Below are positions 33,638 to 42,753 of a stretch of DNA of 64,000 bases, one piece after another. The translations under genes were made by a program, and so were the position numbers. The DNA is from Bacillus litorisediminis (GTDB lineage Bacteria; Bacillota; Bacilli; Bacillales; JC228): the NCBI RefSeq assembly GCF_022808645.1, contig NZ_JAKZKT010000004.1, positions 1 to 64,000 of the forward strand, written 5' to 3'. The notes under the pieces were generated by a model, which did not search any database, had not been told where the DNA came from, and worked only from the letters and a program-made list of their open reading frames with translations. The stretch's first letter is position 1. Each line of letters starts with the position of its first letter.

Positions 33638-34290
33638 TATTCTTCCAGTCCCCTCATACGTTTTTTTCCTTCACGGCAAAAGGAAAGCAACGGACACTCC
33701 GGACAGTTTGGATTTTGAGCTTTACAATGGTATCTTCCAAAAAAAATAAGGCGGTGGTGTGTAATCCCCCATTCATCTTTTGGAACTTTTTTCATCAATG
33801 TTTTTTCAACTTCAAGCACAGAGTCTTTCCAGCGGCATATACCTAGCCGCTTTGAGACTCTTTCAACATGAGTATCAACAGCAATCGCTGGAATACCGAA
33901 GGCTACTGAAACGACTACATTTGCCGTCTTTCTGCCCACGCCTGGCAGTTTGGTCAGCTCATCTCTGTCTGTTGGAACTTGTCCATCATATTCATTTAAG
34001 AGAATGGAACAAAGTTTTTGGATATTTTTTGCTTTATTCCGATACAGCCCTATCGAACGAATGTCGTTTTGAAGTTCTTCTAAAGAAACGGCTAAGTAGT
34101 CCTCAGGCTTTTTATATTTATTAAACAGCTGAGCTGTTACTTTATTGACAAGAACATCTGTACACTGTGCTGACAAAAGCACTGCAATCACTAATTCAAA
34201 GGGATTAGAATGGTTCAGTTCACAATGTGCGTCAGGAAACATATCTTCTATTCTGTCTAAACATTCCCGAATTTCCTTTTTGGTTAACAT
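33637..34290 (-). CDS. nth: Endonuclease III
   Basis: A 217-residue DNA glycosylase/AP lyase that removes oxidised pyrimidines. The helix-hairpin-helix is LPGVGRKTANVV with the catalytic Lys, and the catalytic Asp is in VDTHVERV. Four Cys for the [4Fe-4S] cluster are spaced C-x6-C-x2-C-x5-C at residues 186-202 (approx). It stands in dnaD-nth-ypoC order as in B. subtilis. Confidence 0.97.
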   Translation of the reverse strand: MLTKKEIRECLDRIEDMFPDAHCELNHSNPFELVIAVLLSAQCTDVLVNKVTAQLFNKYKKPEDYLAVSLEELQNDIRSIGLYRNKAKNIQKLCSILLNEYDGQVPTDRDELTKLPGVGRKTANVVVSVAFGIPAIAVDTHVERVSKRLGICRWKDSVLEVEKTLMKKVPKDEWGITHHRLIFFGRYHCKAQNPNCPECPLLSFCREGKKRMRGLEE

Positions 34291-34314
34291 TCTATTCTGT
34301 TCACCTGCTTTCTT

Positions 34315-35019
34315 TTAGTCTTCCTCAAGCCAGTTGTAAAATGGCAATTCTTTAGATGAAGTTGGAGCGGTATGTTCTTTCTTTTGTTTTTGATACAGTC
34401 TAAATTTTCGGCCGTGCTCTGCAGCCTCTTGCGGGGTTTGTATTCCATTTCTCTTCCATTCGAACAAAATTCGATCAATATATCTAAAGTTTACCTTTGC
34501 AGATAATACAGCTTCTTTTAATGCTGCTAATATAAGTTCTGGAGACTGGTGATCCTGGTCGAGCCACATCGAAAGAGTTTCAACTTCAAATGGAGAAAGC
34601 GGACGTCCAAATTCTTTCTCAAAGGTCTGATAAAGATTAGCTTCTTTCTTTTGTTTATCGTCCTTTTCCAGTTGTTTTTTCTCCTGATGTAAAAACAAAT
34701 AAAGCTTTTCCCAGAGCGGATCTAAAGAATATTGCTCATATAAAATATCTTCTTCTGTTTTTCCATTCCGGATAAGTAAAAATCCTTTTTGAATAAGCCT
34801 TCTTAACAAATACGTGCATTGCTCGCTTGACATAGTGGTCCTGGACGCCAGTTCTTCATAAGTCGGAAATGTATTCCCTCTTTCAATAAAGGATTGAAGA
34901 TGCAAAAGCAGGGTAAACTCTGCTTCATTTATACCGAGATCTTTATAATGCTGCAAAAAATAAAGCGGAAGGAATACGGAGCCCCCCTGCATAAACGAAA
35001 TAAACGATTTTTGGTCCAT
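34315..35019 (-). CDS. dnaD: Replication-initiation protein DnaD
   Basis: A 234-residue primosomal protein that helps load the replicative helicase at oriC and at restart forks with DnaB and DnaI. The N-terminal winged-helix part (about 1-95, FPTYEELASRTTMSSEQC) is followed by the DnaD tail domain (about 130-190, ending FRYIDRILFEWKRNG). The closing PFYNWLE motif is retained. The ATG at 35019 has GAGGTG 7 bases upstream; the frame is open farther upstream. Confidence 0.96.
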   Translation of the reverse strand: MDQKSFISFMQGGSVFLPLYFLQHYKDLGINEAEFTLLLHLQSFIERGNTFPTYEELASRTTMSSEQCTYLLRRLIQKGFLLIRNGKTEEDILYEQYSLDPLWEKLYLFLHQEKKQLEKDDKQKKEANLYQTFEKEFGRPLSPFEVETLSMWLDQDHQSPELILAALKEAVLSAKVNFRYIDRILFEWKRNGIQTPQEAAEHGRKFRLYQKQKKEHTAPTSSKELPFYNWLEED

Positions 35020-35083
35020 AGATTGACACCTCATGATCATTATATCAGAACGGGACGAAACGATAATGGATAAAGCATAAAGG

Positions 35084-35170
35084 AAGGGCCAGTCCCCTCT
35101 CTTACATATACAGTAAATAACAAAGACTTTACTGTATACATCTGTAAAATACGAAAGGGGGCAGACCCTT
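35084..35170. repeat. 87-bp long inverted-repeat element between asnS and dnaD
   Basis: Outer arms (35084-35101 and 35153-35170) pair in 15 of 18 positions. A perfect 11-bp stem, TATACAGTAAA and TTTACTGTATA (35107-35138), lies inside. No reading frame is convincing. The arms (GGGCCAGTCCCC and GGGGGCAGACCC) resemble short GGGxCAGxCCC palindromes of related genomes. Confidence 0.75.
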
Positions 35171-35181
35171 TTGGCAATTTA

Positions 35182-36474
35182 TTATGGATATAAGCGGTTG
35201 AGCAGTCTTGGGAACGGAATTGTTTCACGGATATGATCTACCCCGCTAATCCACGCAACGGTGCGCTCAAGCCCCAGACCAAATCCGGAGTGTGGAACGC
35301 TTCCGTATTTTCTAAGATCTAAGTACCACTTATAGTTTTCAGCTGGAAGCTTATGTTCTTCCATTCTCTGTTTTAAGAGCTCTGGATCATGGATTCTTTC
35401 TGAGCCTCCAATGATTTCTCCGTATCCTTCAGGTGCTATCAGGTCGGCACAAAGAACAACGTCATCGCGGTCCGGATGCGGCTGCATATAGAAAGGTTTA
35501 ATCCCTACCGGATAATTCATGATAAACACAGGTTTATCAAAGGATTCAGCAATCGCCGTTTCGTGAGGGGCCCCAAAATCATCGCCCCACTCTATATCAT
35601 CGAACCCTTTTTCGTGTAACAGTTTAATCGCATCATCGTAGGAAATGCGAGGGAAAGGTGCTTTGATGTTTTCCAGTTTTGACGTATCACGTTCCAATGT
35701 GTTCAGTTCTAATTGGCAATTCTCCAAAACAGATTGAACAATAAAGCTTACATATTCTTCTTGAACCCTTAAATTATCCTCTTGCGTGTAAAAAGCCATC
35801 TCCGGTTCAATCATCCAGAATTCAATCAAATGTTTTCTAGTCTTTGATTTTTCCGCACGGAAAGTCGGACCAAAAGAGAACACTTTTCCAAGTGCCATAG
35901 CAGCGGCCTCCATATACAATTGACCGCTTTGGGACAAATAGGCATCTTCATCAAAATATTTCGTATGGAATAATTCAGTGGTACCTTCTGGGGCACTTCC
36001 TGTAAGAATAGGAGGATCCACTTTAACAAAGCCTTCTTTGTTAAAAAACTCATATGTGGCCCGGATAATTTCATTTCTGATTTTCATAATCGCGTGCTGT
36101 TTACGGGAACGAAGCCATAGGTGGCGATGATCCATCAGAAATTCAGTTCCATGTTCTTTTGGAGTAATCGGATAATCAGTTGCCTCATGGATGATTTCAA
36201 TATCTTTCACTGCCAATTCATAGCCAAGCGGTGATCTTTCATCTTTTCGAACGGTAGCTGTCACATAAAGTGAACTTTCTTGCGTAATAGATTTTGCTTT
36301 TGCAAAAACTTCTTCAGGAACTTCATTTTTTACAACGACTCCCTGAATAAACCCAGTTCCATCTCTTAATTGCAAAAAGGCAATTTTCCCGCTAGAACGC
36401 TTATTGGCTAACCATGCGCCAATCGTGATTTCCTGATCTAAATAGTTTGCTACTTCTCTAATTGTAACTTTCAA
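35182..36474 (-). CDS. asnS: Asparaginyl-tRNA synthetase
   Basis: A 430-residue class IIb aminoacyl-tRNA synthetase that charges tRNA-Asn. The N-terminal OB-fold anticodon domain (about 1-110) is followed by the catalytic core: motif 1 near HLWLRSRKQ, motif 2 in [18 protein letters not shown] and motif 3 in [13 protein letters not shown]. The B. subtilis protein has the same length (430). Gene order asnS-dnaD matches. No T-box leader is seen in the 30-bp space from aspB. Confidence 0.97.
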   Translation of the reverse strand: MKVTIREVANYLDQEITIGAWLANKRSSGKIAFLQLRDGTGFIQGVVVKNEVPEEVFAKAKSITQESSLYVTATVRKDERSPLGYELAVKDIEIIHEATDYPITPKEHGTEFLMDHRHLWLRSRKQHAIMKIRNEIIRATYEFFNKEGFVKVDPPILTGSAPEGTTELFHTKYFDEDAYLSQSGQLYMEAAAMALGKVFSFGPTFRAEKSKTRKHLIEFWMIEPEMAFYTQEDNLRVQEEYVSFIVQSVLENCQLELNTLERDTSKLENIKAPFPRISYDDAIKLLHEKGFDDIEWGDDFGAPHETAIAESFDKPVFIMNYPVGIKPFYMQPHPDRDDVVLCADLIAPEGYGEIIGGSERIHDPELLKQRMEEHKLPAENYKWYLDLRKYGSVPHSGFGLGLERTVAWISGVDHIRETIPFPRLLNRLYP

Positions 36475-36503
36475 TTAAATAACCTCCAACATCCATTCCA
36501 TCT

Positions 36504-37691
36504 TTATTTAACAGAATTATTGATTACAAATTGATGAATACGATCCAAAGCCTCTAAAAGCAACTCTTTTGATGTTGCATAAGAAATGCGAAGGTAATCA
36601 GGTGCGCCGAAGCCTGACCCTGGAACGACTGCCACAAGAGCTTGATCTAGTAAAGCTTTAGCAAAGTCATCAACATTTTCAAAACCTGTCATCTCTGCAG
36701 CCTCTCTCGCATTAGGGAACAAATAAAAAGCTCCTTGTGGTTTAACACAGGTAAACCCTGGAATGTTGATTAATTTTTCATATACCTCTTCTAATCTTTG
36801 AGCAAAAGCCTGTCGCATCATTTCAACAGATTGCTGATCTCCCTTGTATGCAGCGATGGCGCCATACTGAGATAACGAAGTTGGGTTTGACGTACTGTGG
36901 CTTGCCAGATTTGTCATGGCTTTAATCAGATCCTTATTTCCGGCTGCAAAACCAATTCTCCATCCAGTCATCGAATGTGATTTTGAAACTCCATTAATAA
37001 TAATGGTAATTTCTTTTATTTCAGGTGATAATTGCGCAATTGAAACATGTTTATGGCCATTATAGGTTAATTTTTCATAAATCTCATCGGAGATGATTAA
37101 AATGTTATTCTCTAAACAAAACTGCCCGATTTCCTGTAATTCCTCAGCTGAATAAATCATTCCAGTGGGGTTGGAAGGAGAATTGACCACTAACGCTTTT
37201 GTGCGTTCAGTTACGGCTTCTTTCAGCTGCTCAACGGTAACTTTAAAATCATTTTCTTCTTTACCTTCTACAAATACAGGTGTTCCTTCAGCCAGCTTGA
37301 CTTGTTCCGGATAGCTGACCCAGTAAGGGGATGGAATAATGACTTCGTCTCCTTCATTTAAGAGCGCTTGAAACAGCAGATATAAATTATGTTTTGCACC
37401 AGAGGCAATCATAATCTCAGACAGATCATATTCAAGTGCCTGATCTGTTTTTAATTTTTCTTGAATCGCTTCCTTTAGAGCAGGCAAACCGCCGGAAGGT
37501 GTATATTTTGTTTTGCCTTCCTCCATACTTTTAATAGCTGCATTAATAATATGGGGAGGTGTATTAAAGTCTGGTTCTCCCGCACCCAATCCAATCACGT
37601 CATGACCTTCATCTTTCAGTTGTTTCGCTTTAGCCGTAATCGCAAGAGTCGAAGACGGGGTTAATGCAGCGACACGATTTGACAGTTTCAT
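36504..37691 (-). CDS. aspB: Aspartate aminotransferase
   Basis: A 395-residue class I PLP aminotransferase interconverting aspartate/2-oxoglutarate and oxaloacetate/glutamate. The PLP-binding Lys is in GVSKSHSMTGWRIGF; SPSNPTGM and ISDEIYEKLTY are the usual cofactor-site motifs; GLGAGEPDFNTP is the N-terminal substrate motif. The ATG overlaps the ypmB stop. Order ypmB-aspB-asnS is as in B. subtilis. Confidence 0.96.
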   Translation of the reverse strand: MKLSNRVAALTPSSTLAITAKAKQLKDEGHDVIGLGAGEPDFNTPPHIINAAIKSMEEGKTKYTPSGGLPALKEAIQEKLKTDQALEYDLSEIMIASGAKHNLYLLFQALLNEGDEVIIPSPYWVSYPEQVKLAEGTPVFVEGKEENDFKVTVEQLKEAVTERTKALVVNSPSNPTGMIYSAEELQEIGQFCLENNILIISDEIYEKLTYNGHKHVSIAQLSPEIKEITIIINGVSKSHSMTGWRIGFAAGNKDLIKAMTNLASHSTSNPTSLSQYGAIAAYKGDQQSVEMMRQAFAQRLEEVYEKLINIPGFTCVKPQGAFYLFPNAREAAEMTGFENVDDFAKALLDQALVAVVPGSGFGAPDYLRISYATSKELLLEALDRIHQFVINNSVK

Positions 37692-38182
37692 GAAGAAACT
37701 CCTCCTTGACTATATTGGTAATAACGAATCCAATCTCCTGTTAAAAAGGAGACTTGGAGGAAAGTATATCTATTGTTTTTATCTATAAAGGTAAGCTCCC
37801 ATAACGGTCGCTTATCTGCATATCCTAGTTTAATATCTATTACCTCAGAAATATCCCACTCATCTTGGAATGACTGGAGGACTTCTTCTTTTGAAATCCC
37901 TTCGCTTGCTTGATACTCAGCAACGACAGTTAGATTTTCCGCATCCATCCATACAATCGTTTCTTCTCCGGCCTGATTTTTACCCGTTACAATAAAATAC
38001 TCTTCTTTATAGCGAAACCAGTCAAACTCCTCTGCCGTTTTTAGGCTCGATTTTTCCAATGCGGCTGAAAAGGCTAACTCTTCTTTGTCTTTATATGGCT
38101 GAATCGAAAAATAAAGGAGAATTGAAATCGCAATTCCCGCTAAAACGAACAAGCCAAGCCCTAGATTGATCCACTTTTTCAT
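37688..38182 (-). CDS. ypmB: YpmB, membrane-anchored DUF5590 protein
   Basis: A 164-residue protein with one N-terminal membrane helix (about 7-27) and an extracytoplasmic domain of PepSY-like repeats (DUF5590), such as KEEYFIVTGKN and LWELTFIDKNNRYTFLQV. Function unknown. It overlaps aspB by 4 bp, so the operon is translationally coupled. Gene order agrees with B. subtilis. Confidence 0.9.
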   Translation of the reverse strand: MKKWINLGLGLFVLAGIAISILLYFSIQPYKDKEELAFSAALEKSSLKTAEEFDWFRYKEEYFIVTGKNQAGEETIVWMDAENLTVVAEYQASEGISKEEVLQSFQDEWDISEVIDIKLGYADKRPLWELTFIDKNNRYTFLQVSFLTGDWIRYYQYSQGGVSS

Positions 38183-38230
38183 TGTTTACAGCTCAATCCC
38201 TTTTCTGTCTTCTATCTGCAGTAAATTTAC

Positions 38231-38401
38231 CTATGTACGGTATATCGTAAAAATAGCAATATTCGGGTCTTTTTTATCAAGTGACAAGCCAAACATTAAA
38301 TCTTCTTTTTTTAAAGTCCGATTCAGAATATCCACAATTTTATATAGATCGTTGGAGTATTCAATCCGAATCGTAGATAGTATTTCAATCTGATTACCCA
38401 T
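38231..38401 (-). CDS. ypmA: YpmA, small DUF4264 protein
   Basis: A 56-residue protein recognised as YpmA (DUF4264) by order and by the NDLYKIVDILNRTLKKE and FGLSLDKKDPN pattern. The ATG at 38401 is chosen because GGAGG lies 5 bases upstream. A longer frame begins six codons earlier without a site. Function unknown. Confidence 0.85.
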   Translation of the reverse strand: MGNQIEILSTIRIEYSNDLYKIVDILNRTLKKEDLMFGLSLDKKDPNIAIFTIYRT

Positions 38402-38537
38402 AAAAACCTCCGACTGCATAAGGTTACATCCAACTTAACCTGAATTAAATGATCTTTCGCTTCTTATAAGGATAAATCCTCTCTCATTATAACAACATGG
38501 CCGTCAAACAAAAACTATTTTCAAGCATATTTTTTCT

Positions 38538-39380
38538 TTATTCTTTTCCTTTTGGATGTATATGGATAATTTCGTATGTAACATCTGTACATTTAATCGT
38601 AATCGTTCCATGTTCCTTTGTTAGATAAGCATCGATCCACATATCATTTAATAGCTTCACCATTTTTTCATTCGGTTTAATGGAATCCATATTAAATAAT
38701 ATCGCTACTTGAGGATCGATGTGTTTCGCCAATTTCCTTGTAATTGCCTGTCCCCCATAATTGGGAAGCTTTACGATATTAACATCTTGCAATTTTTCAG
38801 ACAGCAATTTTGATTCGCTATCCGTTCCATAAGAACTTAAAAATAAAAAACGGTGAGCAAAAAAAGTAATCGAGAAGTCCATTCCCTCCGTTGGAGAAGT
38901 TCCGTTATATAGAACTTCTAACTTTACATCAGGGCGCAATTCAATTCGTGTTCCGCTATCCCACCACTGTACGGCAATATCACTTGGATAAGTGTGGTTG
39001 CCTTTCCATTGCTGAAAAAGCCGATTCGAGAGAATAATCTGCCGTGACTGATAGCGTTTGATCACATGTTCTAAATTTCCGATATACCCAGGGTCTTCTT
39101 TTGTGATAATTACTGTTGAAATTCGTTTGACCCCATAAAGATTCAGCCAATAATCCAATTCTTTTTGGCTTGAACTTGCTCCCGTGTTAATTAAAAGATT
39201 TTCTCCATCTGGAAACTGTAAAAGGGTTGCCTCTCCATTTGTTAAAGCAAAAAAAGTAAACGCAATTTCCTGTTCTCTCAAATTGACATCAATTCGTTCA
39301 ACAGATGAGGGTATTGCGGAGTTATTCCAAATAAATGATACAAACAAAATGAATGCTGCGAGTTTCTGGGAAAATAACAT
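38538..39380 (-). CDS. Secreted metallo-beta-lactamase-fold protein, metal site lost
   Basis: A 280-residue protein with an N-terminal hydrophobic signal/anchor (about 4-20) and a fold similar to the MBL domain of ComEC. The usual LIDTG is LINTG (residues 63-67), and the usual THxHxDH metal motif is ITKEDPGYIG (92-101), with no histidines. The later conserved NYGGQ and ILFN segments still resemble ComEC-type domains (PHHG lost). It is therefore probably not a metallohydrolase. RBS AGGAGGAG lies 9 bases upstream. Possible binding or signalling role is inference. Confidence 0.7.
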   Translation of the reverse strand: MLFSQKLAAFILFVSFIWNNSAIPSSVERIDVNLREQEIAFTFFALTNGEATLLQFPDGENLLINTGASSSQKELDYWLNLYGVKRISTVIITKEDPGYIGNLEHVIKRYQSRQIILSNRLFQQWKGNHTYPSDIAVQWWDSGTRIELRPDVKLEVLYNGTSPTEGMDFSITFFAHRFLFLSSYGTDSESKLLSEKLQDVNIVKLPNYGGQAITRKLAKHIDPQVAILFNMDSIKPNEKMVKLLNDMWIDAYLTKEHGTITIKCTDVTYEIIHIHPKGKE

Positions 39381-39396
39381 GAATGGCTCCTCCTAC

Positions 39397-39418
39397 AGAA
39401 AACTTGGCTAACGCCAAG
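39397..39418 (+). repeat. Fragment of the dispersed repeat (copy B type)
   Basis: AGAAAACTTGGCTAACGCCAAG matches the 5' edge of copy B (AGAAAACTTGTCTAACGCCAAG near 19676) at 21 of 22 positions. It contains a CTTGGC-TAAC-GCCAAG hairpin. The rest of the element is absent. Confidence 0.65.
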
Positions 39419-39420
39419 AC

Positions 39421-39479
39421 CAACACCTAACAAAAAAACTCCTTACGAAAGCAAAAAATGCATTTTTTCATTAGTGTTG
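39421..39479. terminator. Palindromic region downstream of dinG
   Basis: AAAAAATGCATTTTTT (39453-39468) is a perfect 16-bp palindrome. CAACACCTAA (39421-39430) and TTAGTGTTG (39471-39479) pair with one bulge. This likely ends dinG transcription, although the classical T tract is embedded in the palindrome. Confidence 0.45.
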
Positions 39480-39496
39480 ACCTTATTGGAGGAGAT

Positions 39497-42058
39497 TCAT
39501 GCATTTAAATCAAAAGGTACCCATTCGAGACCGTCAATGGACTGGATAAACGTTTTGCCATACTCCGATTTCCAAACTCTTGAATCCAACAGATATATCC
39601 GATTATTCGGGAAGTTAATTTTTGCAAACAGCCTTTTAAGCCTTAATACAGCATAAGGTAGACTAAAATGATAAAAAGAATTCCTGCCCTCTTTCTCACA
39701 TTCCTCTGCCTGAAGCTTATGATATAGATCCTTTGGTGATAAAAAAGGAAGCTTTGTAATAATAAACGCATCACGACTCTCTTCATTGCTGGTGTAGTCG
39801 GTAGAAAATTGACTCCCAATGTAGATCGCCTTATCAAAACGATTCATCTGCTTTAACAATCTGCCAATACTCGCCTGACTTTGTGATAGTAATACAAATC
39901 CTTCAAGATTTTGTAATGTTTGAATCGCCTCTGTTAAGGCTTGAGTTTCCTCATAAGAGCTAGTGAGAACAAAAACTTTATCATACTCCTTGCAGACTTG
40001 AGCTGTAAATGATGCTATCTGCTCAATACTGGAATTTTTATCTCCTATATACAATTGATTTGTTTTCTTCTCTTTTTCTTTATAGACACTAACCTGGTTC
40101 AGCGTCAACCCAAAAGATTTAGCAGAAAATAAAAATGAACGGTTTACGGAAAATGCAGATGATAAAAAGACAGCAGAGATTCCGTGTGTCTTCAGAAATT
40201 CGCCAAATTGTCTAGAAGCCAATAAAGGTCTTGAAATAATAGCTGTATAATTACTCATACCTCTTGTGTCCGTTTCAATCCATTTCGTGACCCCGTAACC
40301 GGCTGGTGAGATAAAGGATTGCAGAGTTTGAATCATCTCTTCTGCTTCTGCTATAAAAGGCTCCCAATCAATCCTCAGTTGATAATAAGAATCCGATGTC
40401 CCTGAAAGTTGATTAAATTGTTTTGATAAGTAAGATATCAGCTCTTTTAATGAAAATAACAACCTTTCTCCTGCATACAGAAAAGAATCTAAAGTATGGG
40501 AGGGTTGCAACGGTGCAGAAACATAAGGAGAAAAGCCTGCTATTGATTCCTCGTGCAATAGAGCATAATCGGCAGCCAACTGAAAAAAATCTTCACTCTC
40601 TTCCTTTAGCTTTTCGAAAAATTCTTTTGCAGCAAAACTTCTCTTTCCCGTTTGACCATGGGACATTATTTTATTTAAAAATGGTCCTTCCAGCTGTTTA
40701 AGCCAGACACGAAACGAAACAAAAGTCAGTTTTTTTCCAAAATATTTTGGCATCTGCTCTACTAATATTTCTGGCTGATCTAATAGACAATAATATGGCC
40801 GATTCAGACTATTTTCCAGATAGAGCGATTCAGATAAAAACATAGGGTAGTTTGTAATTAAACAGTCCGCCTGCGATGCCTCGATAAGTGTGCGCTGATA
40901 AAAGGAAATGGCTGGAGCTGGATCATGTTGTCCATCCCTTGCATCTGTCGAAATCTTTATCCAAAAATCCTCCGATGAACTGGAAAGATTTAATTCATCT
41001 ACATCTCCTTTATCTGTCTCTAACAGCCATACTAAAATCTGCATCTTCGTCAATACATGATCATAGTTAGGATCGTCTTCTTTCAAGACCTGACTGAATT
41101 TTTTCAACGAAAGATAATGATGCTTCCCTTTTAGTGTTGCAATAGAAATATTTCCTATTTCTTGATTAAAAAATGATTCCCACTTTTTTGGTTCCCGGGT
41201 AATAATCCATAACTGTTCATCAAATTGATTCTTAATCGATAAAGCTAAACTTTCAATAAAGCGAGGGGTTACTTGGTTTACTTCATAAAAGAACTGTTTT
41301 CCTTCGCTCCATGCTGTCTGTATGGTTTTGATTCTTTCATGAATGGCAGGAGACTGTGCCTCAGGTGAATCCCCCTTGTTTTTACTTGGAGGCGTATATC
41401 CTTTTAACCAAATCCCATTATAATAGGAAAAAGATTCAATATGATCGTTGTGCTCCTTCTGCAAAAGTATAGATTGCAAAAGCAGCTGTATATCACTTTT
41501 TAAATACAATGATAGCTGTTCAAGTTGTTTAAGTGTTTCAATAGGAAGCTGTTTTAGCTTTTGCATCATTTTTTGGAAAATCCGAGCTGTTACTTCAGCA
41601 TCAGCGTCTGCCCGATGAGGAGATGAATGATCAATATCCAATTCCCTCGCTAACCCCTGAAGAGAAAAGCTTTGGGATGTCGGATACAGAAATCGTGCTA
41701 ATTCAACTGTGTCAATGACGTTCCCATCAAAGATTGGAAAGCCATTTCGTTTATACTCCTCTTGCAAAAACGTTAGATCAAATGCGCTATTATGGGCAAC
41801 GATACATGCACCCTTGCACATATCAATAAAGGGCCCGACGGCTTCTTTAAAAACGGGTGCGTCCTTCACTAACATTTCATCTATTCCAGTTAATTCAGTA
41901 ATAAAAGAAGGGATCGATCGCTTTGGCTGAATAAAGGTAGAATAGAGACTCGTGATCTCTCCATTTTCAATTAATACAGCACCAAGCTGGATAATGCGAT
42001 CATCAGCTTTTACTTTATTGCCTGTCGTTTCAAGATCAACCACTACAAAGCGATTCAT
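39497..42058 (-). CDS. dinG: DinG-family 3'-5' exonuclease with degenerate helicase domain
   Basis: An 853-residue protein: N-terminal DEDD exonuclease (about 1-165) and a long C-terminal DinG/XPD-like region. Exonuclease residues are intact: D8 and E10 in VVDLETTG, D94 in NSAFDLTFL, H148 and D153 in PHRADADAE. The helicase half keeps the layout (ITNYPMFLSE, PYAVLRLKR) but not the motifs: at 258-271 the expected A-GTGTGK(S/T) reads YEVNQVTPRFIESL; at 427-430 DEAH is DQPE; at about 809-815 QGFGRLIR-like reads KRLFAKI. No frameshift is visible. Probably an active exonuclease with a pseudo-ATPase. The neighbourhood matches dinG of B. subtilis. Confidence 0.88.
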   Translation of the reverse strand: MNRFVVVDLETTGNKVKADDRIIQLGAVLIENGEITSLYSTFIQPKRSIPSFITELTGIDEMLVKDAPVFKEAVGPFIDMCKGACIVAHNSAFDLTFLQEEYKRNGFPIFDGNVIDTVELARFLYPTSQSFSLQGLARELDIDHSSPHRADADAEVTARIFQKMMQKLKQLPIETLKQLEQLSLYLKSDIQLLLQSILLQKEHNDHIESFSYYNGIWLKGYTPPSKNKGDSPEAQSPAIHERIKTIQTAWSEGKQFFYEVNQVTPRFIESLALSIKNQFDEQLWIITREPKKWESFFNQEIGNISIATLKGKHHYLSLKKFSQVLKEDDPNYDHVLTKMQILVWLLETDKGDVDELNLSSSSEDFWIKISTDARDGQHDPAPAISFYQRTLIEASQADCLITNYPMFLSESLYLENSLNRPYYCLLDQPEILVEQMPKYFGKKLTFVSFRVWLKQLEGPFLNKIMSHGQTGKRSFAAKEFFEKLKEESEDFFQLAADYALLHEESIAGFSPYVSAPLQPSHTLDSFLYAGERLLFSLKELISYLSKQFNQLSGTSDSYYQLRIDWEPFIAEAEEMIQTLQSFISPAGYGVTKWIETDTRGMSNYTAIISRPLLASRQFGEFLKTHGISAVFLSSAFSVNRSFLFSAKSFGLTLNQVSVYKEKEKKTNQLYIGDKNSSIEQIASFTAQVCKEYDKVFVLTSSYEETQALTEAIQTLQNLEGFVLLSQSQASIGRLLKQMNRFDKAIYIGSQFSTDYTSNEESRDAFIITKLPFLSPKDLYHKLQAEECEKEGRNSFYHFSLPYAVLRLKRLFAKINFPNNRIYLLDSRVWKSEYGKTFIQSIDGLEWVPFDLNA

Positions 42059-42242
42059 GGATCCACCTCCATCCTGTTATATATGTATGTATAGTATGGT
42101 TATAACAACGTTCAAGTCACGGCTAAAAGTTTATGACTATCTAAAAACCAATTTTAGATGTTATACGTATATTGTAACTATATAATCATCGAATTTAAAC
42201 TTGGTTTCTGTTACAGCAACTAGTTGATAAAAACGAAGAAAT

Positions 42243-42280
42243 AAAAAAACAGGGCTGCCCCTGCAGAAGAGCTAGCCCTC
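42243..42280 (-). terminator. Terminator of panBCD
   Basis: AGGGCT and AGCCCT form the base of a GC-rich hairpin (with GCCCC/GAGC mispaired inside), followed by T7 on the minus strand. It lies about 75 bp downstream of panD. Confidence 0.75.
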
Positions 42281-42354
42281 TCCATTATCTTTTTACATAT
42301 AAAGTGATTGAATTATAAAAAGGCAGATATTTATCGAAAGCCCCAGTTTTTACT

Positions 42355-42738
42355 TTACAGAACCGTTCTGGCCGGTTCATTTTTAATGAGTTCTTTAATT
42401 TCATTTTTCTCGTTCATAATCGCAATTTTTGGAGAATGTGAATCGAGTTGTTCCCCAGGGATTAATCCGTAGCTGATAATAATCACAACATCTCCCTTTT
42501 GGACTAATCTCGCAGCTGCTCCATTTACACAAATAACCCCACTATTTCTTTCACCAGGGATAATGTAGGTTTCAAAACGGGCGCCATTATTATTATTTAC
42601 GACTTGAACTTTTTCATTGGGGCGCATCCCCACTGCATCTAATATAGCTTCATCTATTGTAATGCTTCCAACGTAATTGAGATCCGCTTCAGTGACACGG
42701 GCACGATGGATTTTAGCATTCATCATTATTCTAAACAT
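42355..42738 (-). CDS. panD: Aspartate 1-decarboxylase
   Basis: A 127-residue pyruvoyl enzyme making beta-alanine from aspartate for pantothenate. The self-cleavage site is G24-S25 in [10 protein letters not shown]25 becomes the pyruvoyl group. The rest matches the B. subtilis enzyme. GGAGG lies 9 bases before the ATG. It is last in panBCD. Confidence 0.97.
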   Translation of the reverse strand: MFRIMMNAKIHRARVTEADLNYVGSITIDEAILDAVGMRPNEKVQVVNNNNGARFETYIIPGERNSGVICVNGAAARLVQKGDVVIIISYGLIPGEQLDSHSPKIAIMNEKNEIKELIKNEPARTVL

Positions 42739-42753
42739 CCTATGCCGCCTCCT

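Noticed and set aside
35040-35228. 62-residue frame between dnaD and asnS
   Set aside because: It is carried by the arms of the long inverted repeat and the antisense tail; no ribosome-binding site or family match.
39497-42058. dinG as a pseudogene
   Set aside because: The frame is full length with no stop or frameshift, the exonuclease motifs are intact and the C-terminal half keeps family landmarks, so it is more likely a functional derivative.
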